A stretch of DNA of 64,000 nt from Adineta ricciae (Eukaryota; Rotifera; Eurotatoria; Adinetida; Adinetidae). The stretch lies in assembly GCA_905250025.1 (NCBI GenBank), contig CAJNOJ010000072.1, positions 356,315 through 420,314 of the forward strand. Direction: 5' to 3'. Below the pieces are notes generated by a model that was given only the letters and a program-made list of their open reading frames with translations, was not told where the DNA came from and did not search any database. Positions 57,558 to 64,000 of the stretch are shown here, piece after piece. The first letter of the stretch is position 1. The number at the start of each line of letters is the position of its first letter. The position numbers and the translations under genes were made by a program.

Positions 57558-58489
57558 ATGCTGTGCGAAATAAGTGCTTGGTCAGGAAATAATTTCATCC
57601 TGACATGGATGATTTTAACTCTGATTGCACTCGTGGTTTTAATTGTATTTTCCACCTTGATTTTCTATCATTATTATGTCAAAATAACGTTTGACAAATG
57701 GTTACAAAAGTCCAATCCCAAATATCCACCACCAACTGGTGTTCGTACAGAAATCATTTTAATGTTAAAAGGTCTTCTTTCAGCAACATTCTGTCCAGCA
57801 TTGGCGTTACATTTAATGGGAAGAGGAAAATTACAGGGATATTGCGGAGTTGGTGAATACGGATGGGGATATTTGATCATAAGTTTTTTTATTATTTGGT
57901 TATCAACTGATTTCTTCGAATTCTTTTACCATCGAATGGGTCATACCATTGATGCTTGTTGGAATGTACATAAGTCTCATCATCAATTTTTCAATCCAAC
58001 ACCGTACGCTGTTATAGCTGATGAATATTTAGATCAATTTGTACGTGCATTACCTTTAGTTGTTCTTCCGATATTAATGCCCGTCAATATGGATCTATTG
58101 TTCTTTCAAGTAAGAAGATCTTTTCGAGGAAAACAATCATTTCGAAGAGTTTATTTTAGTTTGCAACATTCTTCTATGGTTATGGCATTTATCTACACTG
58201 GGGTCATGAATTTTCGTATCCGGATGCTCATCATCCGATAATAAATACATCATTTCAACATTATCTACATCATGCGATATCGATCAAGAATAAACCGTAT
58301 CATACGGGATTTTATTTCAAAATTTGGGATCAAATCTTTGATAGTATTTATCCTCGTGAAAAATGTTTCTGTGTAAAATGTCAAAAAGGTCAAGGTTTAC
58401 GAACGTTTGAAGAATTTGAAAAGATCGAAAAACCAGACTATAGTGTGCTGCTCAGTTGGAAGTTTTGGCTCAGTGAAAAACAGAATTAA
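57558..58489 (+). CDS. Fatty-acid hydroxylase / sterol-desaturase superfamily protein, second gene
   Basis: Two exons (57558-58109 and 58160-58489, 50-bp intron, phase 0) give 293 residues. Splicing is required: reading through gives a stop after a frame without the last His box. Hydrophobic N-terminal segments (LTWMILTLIALVVLIVF) precede the His clusters HRMGH, HKSHH and HYLHH expected to hold the di-iron site. The C-terminus contains CFCVKC, a short Cys pair. It is only distantly similar to the intronless enzyme at 43.4 kb, so the two are not a recent duplicate. Probably an ER membrane lipid hydroxylase; substrate unknown. Confidence 0.83.
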
Positions 58490-59049
58490 ACAGACTATAA
58501 TTTCTTTTTCCCTAAAATTTGTAATAAAAAAAAAGGAAACAACGTAACATTTCGCAATAGGAAAGTATTAAAACATCTTCGTTCGTGATCAAAGACAAAA
58601 TCTTTGAAATATTGACCTCACTCGACTAAACCGTCGGTTCTTTGTTTTACTCATTCTCTCTTTACATATTTCAACAGTCATGTTTATATCGCAAGAATCT
58701 TACTAGTTGATATCACTATACATAACCATGTTCTCGTTCTCCTCTATGAAAATTTCGATCCTGGAATAAACGTTTTTTGTTACTACATCTAATCATAGTG
58801 ACTCACAAGAGCAGAATATTTAAATAACTAATATAATTACGGCTACTCAATAATCGAGATGAAATTACCTCTCCAGGCAGCGTTATGTTAACTAAAATCG
58901 CTCAGAATTATATTCAAACGATGATTCATGCAAACGAACTCATGATAAATAACGTGCGATTATCTTATCGTGTATGAATAAAACATTTATCTTTCTCTCT
59001 CTTTTTCATTATATCATTGTTTCAAAGATCTCATTTGAGTAAAAACAAC
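58490..59049. other. Intergenic region
   Basis: No gene recognised; 5' flank of the Rab gene with T-rich runs and repeated CTCT near 58992. Confidence 0.5.
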
Positions 59050-60011
59050 ATGGTTAGTGTACTTGACACTACAAAAAAAATGTCGGATTTTTAATGTATT
59101 TTTTGTTTGTTTATATTCATCGTTAGACCTCAAAAGGTGCCGCATCTTCCGAAGATACTAATGGTGGTAAAAGTGAATACTTGTTCAAAGTGTTGGTCAT
59201 CGGCGAATTGGCAACAGGCAAAACAGCTGTTGTAAAACGATACATGCACAATTTCTTTTCCGAACATTATCGTTCTACAGTGAGTTTTGTAAACTCGAAC
59301 TTTCTCTTCAAATCGATTTTCATAGATTGGTGTAGATTTCGCTTTAAAAGTAATACCGTATAACGATGATACCACGATTCGTCTTCAACTTTGGGTAAAA
59401 TTTATTACTTGAATAACATCGATCATGTGATCTTTTCCTCTCAGGATATCGCCGGACAAGAACGTTTTGGCAATATGACCCGCGTCTACTACAAAGACGC
59501 GGTCGGTTGCTTAATTGTCTTTGACATCACGCGCGAATCAACATTTGATGCAGTGATGAGATGGAAATCGGATCTGGATAGTAAAGTTCAGCTACCGAAT
59601 GGAGATCGGATACCTTGTGTGTTACTTGCTAATAAAGTCAGTTGAATATCTCTGGAATTAGAAAGAACTTGACAACTGTGTTCTTTAGTGTGATTTAGTT
59701 CGAGATGATTTAGCTGACAATGCTCAACAAATGAATGATTATTGTCAAGAAAAAGGCTTTATCAAATGGTTTGAAACGTCTGCAAAAGATAATATTAATA
59801 TTGAAAATTCAATTAAATTCCTTATCGATGAAGTACGAAGCTAATGAAATGAAATTTTGTTTTTCTTTAAAATATCAATTCTTTTTTAAAGATAATGAAA
59901 CACATCGAAGTGATTCAATCAGCGAATGCCTCAAAAGAAGACATCGTCAATCCAGAGGATCAAGGTCCACCATCCACTGGTAGTAAAAGCTGCTGCGGTG
60001 GAAAAAGTTGA
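59050..60011 (+). CDS. RAB32: Rab32/Rab38-type small GTPase
   Basis: Six exons (59050-59052, 59127-59279, 59326-59394, 59445-59636, 59689-59832, 59892-60011) give 226 residues. Rab32/38 direct trafficking to lysosome-related organelles and mitochondria-ER contacts. The family is clear from switch II DIAGQERFGNMTRVYY (Ile-Ala in place of the usual Thr-Ala), LDSKVQLPNGD, LLANKCDL and ETSAKDN. The C-terminus SCCGGKS provides cysteines for prenylation, though followed by three residues. The P-loop reads GELATGKT where relatives usually have GELGVGKT. The first exon supplies only the ATG before GTTAGT; this start is inferred from splice phase and lack of another ATG before SKGAASSED. Confidence 0.85.
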
Positions 60012-60141
60012 CAGTGTTTTTCTTCTTTTTCGTTCTTTATCTTTTCCCTTGTATGAAATCATCTATTCGAGAAAGCATTCATTCAAAAGAATTTAACAAA
60101 GAAAAACAAACATTCACTATCTATTCTTTGTCCTATATCAC

Positions 60142-61530
60142 ATGGATAATAAATTGGTAAATGTCGTTACTCTTTAAATAAAAACAACGAATATGAATAT
60201 AAGATTTCATTTGTCTTGTGTATCGTTTTTTTTTCTTTTCGAAAACATTTAGACGAAAATTCGTCGAACATTTGCTGCACAACTGACAGCTAAACATAAA
60301 CTTAAATTAACGATACCAAATCATGATTCATCGGAGGCAACATTCGAATTGTTTCTTCGTGAGATGCAACAACAATTACACAAGAAATTAGCGAAGCAAA
60401 ACGAACAATTATTACACGAATCAAATGGAAATTCACCTCTTTTCATTCAAAAGAAACAACTTCAAAAGGATATCGAAGATTTTCAACTACTAGAACAACG
60501 GCAAGATGCACGTGCCATTCAACAACTTATCGAACGCGTTGAACATATGGCAATGTTCAATCGAAAACGGGATATTGGTGGAATTGCATCATCTATTCAA
60601 TCGAGTCAATTACCAAATGAACCGATCGTCATGTCACCAATCAAATTCAATTCACCATTATGTTCTTATAGAGTTAAGAAATGTCTTTCTACATTTGACT
60701 ATGATGGCTAACAATTCTATCTGTGTTGTTTCTAGGCTCTGTGCAGTGAATTAGTCGAACGTCTAAACTGGCCAGCAGAAGTATTTGCATCCGAATATGA
60801 TCGTTGTTTTTGCAAAACGTGTTATCCATTGCCAATGCCGAATATTTGTCAAGTGAATACCGGAAATAAATATCCAACGATTATTCCGAGAAACTGGATG
60901 AAATTCGGACTTAAAGTAGATGGTGTTCAGGCTAAAGTTCATCAAATCTGGGTAAACCTTGTCTAGTAAGAGTTGAAACCGAAACTATCATACTAAACTT
61001 CTGTATTTAGGACAAATGGGCAGTGTCTTATCATGGAACAGTACCATCGGCCGCGTTGTCGATGATAAAACATCGTCAAATTTGTTTACCTGGTGATACA
61101 CTCTTCGATGGAACTCGATTAGCTATTCGATTAGGACATATTCCTGAGTAAACACACGATTTATTTTTTCGTTGTCTAATGTCTTTTCATTTCTAGTCAA
61201 AAGGCATTTTTCACTTCACCAACTATACGTTATGCAGCGCAAAATCACTACGCAACTTCAATGGAATTCACATCACAAATAGATAAATGTGTTTATACAG
61301 CTAAAATTGTTCTTCGATGTCGGCAAATGCCTGATTCGTTCACCGTCCAAGGTCAAACATTAAATAATTCACTACAGAATGATTCCGACTTTTGTGATCT
61401 CATTCCCGACGATGAAATTGAATGGAAAACCGACAAACGTGGTAGTGTAATCTTCGATGGACTATGCGTTCATTTGAAAAAAGTTCTCACTCATGAGAAT
61501 AACTTTCAACAAACAACTGTTCACTACTGA
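60142..61530 (+). CDS. Protein with C-terminal YHGT domain, possible ADP-ribosyltransferase fold
   Basis: Five exons (60142-60156, 60253-60672, 60736-60951, 61011-61147, 61197-61530) give 373 residues; the first exon codes for MDNKL only. Residues about 5-145 are helical and Gln/Lys-rich (LREMQQQLHKKLAKQNEQ, coiled coil likely). The C-terminal 220 residues have Cys-rich CFCKTCYPLP, then WAVSYHGT, LPGDTLFDG, FTSPTIRYAAQNHY, KIVLRCRQMP and PDDEIEWKTD. This domain recurs in many invertebrate proteins of unknown function. YHGT...SPTIRYA...DEIEW echoes the His-Tyr-Glu triad layout of PARP-like folds, an inference only. Frame and splice phases are fully consistent. Confidence 0.7.
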
Positions 61531-63555
61531 TCAATCACAATATTTCAGCTGTTGTTTGTTCATACTGATTTTTCACATTCTTCTTCTACTATTTTTTTTT
61601 TGTTTTCAATGGAAGTTGACTAAAGAATAGTAAGTCATATGATGACATTGAGCTTTTGTTCGAACGGTACACGTTTGATTGGAAACGGTGAACATGAATG
61701 GAGACAATTATAAAGAAGGCAAAGAAAAGACTTGTCGTGCATGAAAGCACCTAGTCTCAACATGAGATCATTTGCCACTTGAAGAATCATGAGACGAGAC
61801 ATAAGTGAGATCGAATTAACTGTTTCATCCTTCGTTTTTTTTTATTTAAGACTACGCAAAAGAGAAAACGATGAAGAAGAGAATCAAGTCAACAAGATGA
61901 GGATGATGATGATGATGACAGTGATACCGCACTCTTTCTTCTCTTCTCAATGATCAAACGATATTCTCACCATGCGAAACAACAGGAGACATCCTAACGA
62001 ACTCATGCCGATTGGTAAAAAAAGAAAATGGTCAAAAGATGAAATGATACATCATTTTTCAATTAATTCAAACTTTCTATTTATTTGAGATCGTACGCCA
62101 TCTATCTCATCTCTTTTTGATTATTCTCGCGGGGCATCTCATCATTTCTATCTATGTACATATATTGTCAAGTGTGTAAATGTATCAATGATTTACGCGT
62201 TGCTTTCAATTCATCACTTATGTCGACAAGCATATAAAACACTTGAAGATCATCTTGTTTCGAACGCGGGATTTCATTTTTTATTCTTTTTTGTTCACAC
62301 ACTAATTGATGTTTCGCTGAAGAGAGAAAGAACAACAATAATATTTCCTTTAGGATGTCTCAAAGAAAAAGTCAACTGTTTGTATTTAGCCTTCGGGATA
62401 CCGCACTCGTGCCTTCCACCCTCGTCTTCTCTTACTGATGAGTAGATCAACACAAGTCGTTCTTTCCTCAATATGTGTATGTGTGAAATCATTTACGAGT
62501 CATGCATGCGCATACACAACACACACACACACACACCAGATATTCTGTTTCAAGTAGTACAACCAACAGAGAAGAAAAACTTCTTTTTATGTTTGTCGAT
62601 GGGAAATAATTGGCTTCGTTAAACGAACAACACAAACAGTAGCAAAAAAAGAAGAAAATGAGAAATGACTGGACTACAATGTCTTATTTTGAGAACAAGA
62701 AGAGAAAAAAATGAATATTTCATTGATAAGACAAATACAAGGTCAAACTCTAATTAATTATCATCAATCGGTGCGAACAAAAAGAAAACCGAGAGAATAT
62801 GAAACTAATTCTTTCTAATGACATGTTCATCAATGTACCATATGTGTTACGATGTTTCTGGTGATAACGAGAAAAGAAAAAGGCAATGTACACACAGATC
62901 TATTCATTATTAATGCAAAGAATGAACAAATCAAATATTTTATTTGTCCTAATGAGAATTTACAAATTCTCTTTCGAGAAGAATTAGTCGAGCATTTTAA
63001 AATCAATTCAAAGTCTTTTTATTTTTTGGCAAACTATTTAACGATTGACAGATGTGTGTTATTCCTCAATCGAATTTTCTCTTTGACCAGACGCCTTGCG
63101 TATACATTGGTCGATCGTACTAGGCTTATCGGTAGTGAGTACACACACACATCCCTATACGTATGGTCCTAGTAGCCGAACAAACGTGTGTGTGTGCATG
63201 TTTCAATATTGATGTAATCAAATCTCAGCTTGACCTTATTCAACAAGCGTCACCAGATCAAAATCGAGCCGTTTTCTTTCTCTCTCACTCGTTTACTTCG
63301 TTCTTTTCTCCGGTTCGTCGATGAGTATTTTCTTTTCTTTACACACATTCTCTTGTTTCTCGTTGGTCGTCATCGTCCTACATACACAGTAAGAAACAAA
63401 CGATCGTCTCACTTTTTCCTCTCTCTCCCTCTGTCTCTCTTCTTTCTTCTTCGTCGTCTCGCTTTCTCTCTCTTTCTCGTCTTCGCACCACTAGCCACCA
63501 TAGAAAAAACGCTTGATGTGCATCTATCTCCACACGTCGCACTAAACAGAACGTG
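61531..63555. other. Long intergenic region upstream of the LIM gene
   Basis: About 2 kb, low complexity in parts: GATGAT run at 61900-61920, (AC)n at 62519-62536, GTGTGTG at 63186-63194, and a CT-rich stretch at 63410-63485. No gene recognised; likely upstream regulatory DNA and 5' UTR of the LIM-domain gene. Confidence 0.5.
62519..62536. repeat. (AC)n microsatellite
   Basis: Nine uninterrupted AC units in the intergenic region. Confidence 0.85.
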
Positions 63556-63964
63556 ATGATTGAACGTTTACTAGCACCAACTCCTCCAAGACAATTGACT
63601 GAACCTCTCACTGAACATCCAGAAGTAAAAAGAAGAAAAAAAAACTCGACTTTGGAAAGAAGAAAACCATGAATTTTCTCATTTCGTTTTAGTTAACTCC
63701 AACTTCATTAGTTGACTATGACATTGTGGGTAATAATACACTGATTCTTGGTGAAAACAATTGCGTTCAATGTGGTTTAATAATAAAAGATGAAAGTTAT
63801 TTACGTGTACATAAACATGGAATCTTTCACGAAAATTGTTTAATATGTTATCTTTGCCACCGGCCATTGATTACCATTGGCGGAGGATATTTTATTCGAA
63901 ATAATTATGAGCAACAATCACATTTTATTTGTCGACATGATTATCAAACAGCTAATAACAATAA
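63556..63964 (+). CDS. LIM-domain protein, 3' part beyond the window
   Basis: Two exons (63556-63624 and 63693-63964) visible; a GTAAG donor at 63965 shows that the gene continues past the right edge. After a Pro-rich start (MIERLLAPTPPRQL) comes one LIM zinc finger: CVQCGLII, HENCLICYLCHRPL and CRHD, which fits C-x2-C...H-x2-C-x2-C-x2-C...C-x2-D. A short N-terminus leading straight to a LIM finger suits LIM-only or LIM-homeodomain transcription regulators, but the homeodomain cannot be seen here. The ATG at 63556 is the only plausible start. Confidence 0.7.
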
Positions 63965-64000
63965 GTAAGACAAGATACTCAACCTTGTAGAGAAAATATG

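Noticed and set aside
57998-58241. Read-through C-terminus of the second fatty-acid hydroxylase
   Set aside because: Reading through the 50-bp intron loses the third His box; the spliced frame restores HYLHH.

Overview
The window reads as a compact animal nuclear genome. It is AT-rich, genes lie on both strands, and most coding regions are interrupted by very short introns of about 50-60 bp with GT...AG ends. The gene set is metazoan: CD36 family, ABCG transporter, Rab32, a mitochondrial ribosomal protein, transportin, an ADGF-type adenosine deaminase, trypsins and small class-A GPCRs. It also contains several genes typical of bdelloid rotifers or of non-animal origin: an arginine ADP-ribosyltransferase with a kinesin-light-chain-like TPR array, a cobalamin-independent methionine-synthase-like protein, a phage/giant-virus-type glycosyltransferase and an AzgA-like permease. 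My best guess is a bdelloid rotifer (Adineta/Rotaria type). This is inferred from gene content and intron style, with no database search.

Layout from left to right. 1.4-2.7 kb: MetE-like enzyme (-). 3.4-4.3 kb: GPCR (-). 5.7-9.7 kb: two tandem CD36/LIMP-2 paralogues (-). 10.3-14.2 kb: mitochondrial ribosomal protein uS9m (-), with a GH18 chitinase (+) lying inside one of its introns and overlapping one of its exons. 14.6-16.5 kb: glycosyltransferase-like protein with a His/Asp-rich tail (-). 17.8-21.8 kb: transportin-3-like importin (+). 22.1-24.9 kb: small secreted peptide and ABCG half-transporter (-). 26.7-30.0 kb: ART-TPR protein (-). 30.7-34.1 kb: large disordered protein, 5' end unresolved (-). 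36.0-38.1 kb: BIR-BIR-RING protein and a short RING gene (-). 38.3-42.6 kb: two tandem double-domain serine proteases (-). 43.4-44.4 kb: intronless fatty-acid hydroxylase (+). 45.0-46.1 kb: GPCR (+). 46.9-48.9 kb: adenosine deaminase fused to an IPT-like domain (+). 49.3-49.9 kb: His/Gly-rich duplicated protein (+). 50.3-51.5 kb: proline-rich protein (-). 51.9-54.1 kb: NCS2/AzgA-like permease (-). 55.1-57.4 kb: REX1-type exonuclease (+). 57.6-58.5 kb: second fatty-acid hydroxylase (+). 59.0-60.0 kb: Rab32/38 GTPase (+). 60.1-61.5 kb: protein with a YHGT domain (+). 63.6 kb to the right edge: start of a LIM-domain gene (+).

There is no single pathway here; most neighbours are unrelated. The most unusual features are: the chitinase/uS9m nested pair with opposite-strand coding overlap; the duplicated proteases, each carrying an apparently inactive protease domain ahead of an active one; the deaminase-IPT fusion; the glycosyltransferase with a metal-ligand-rich tail; and the ART-TPR gene with almost identical tandem DNA repeats. 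Gene models were built by hand from splice-site phase and family alignment from memory. Exon edges stated with phase agreement are more reliable than those given only as ranges.
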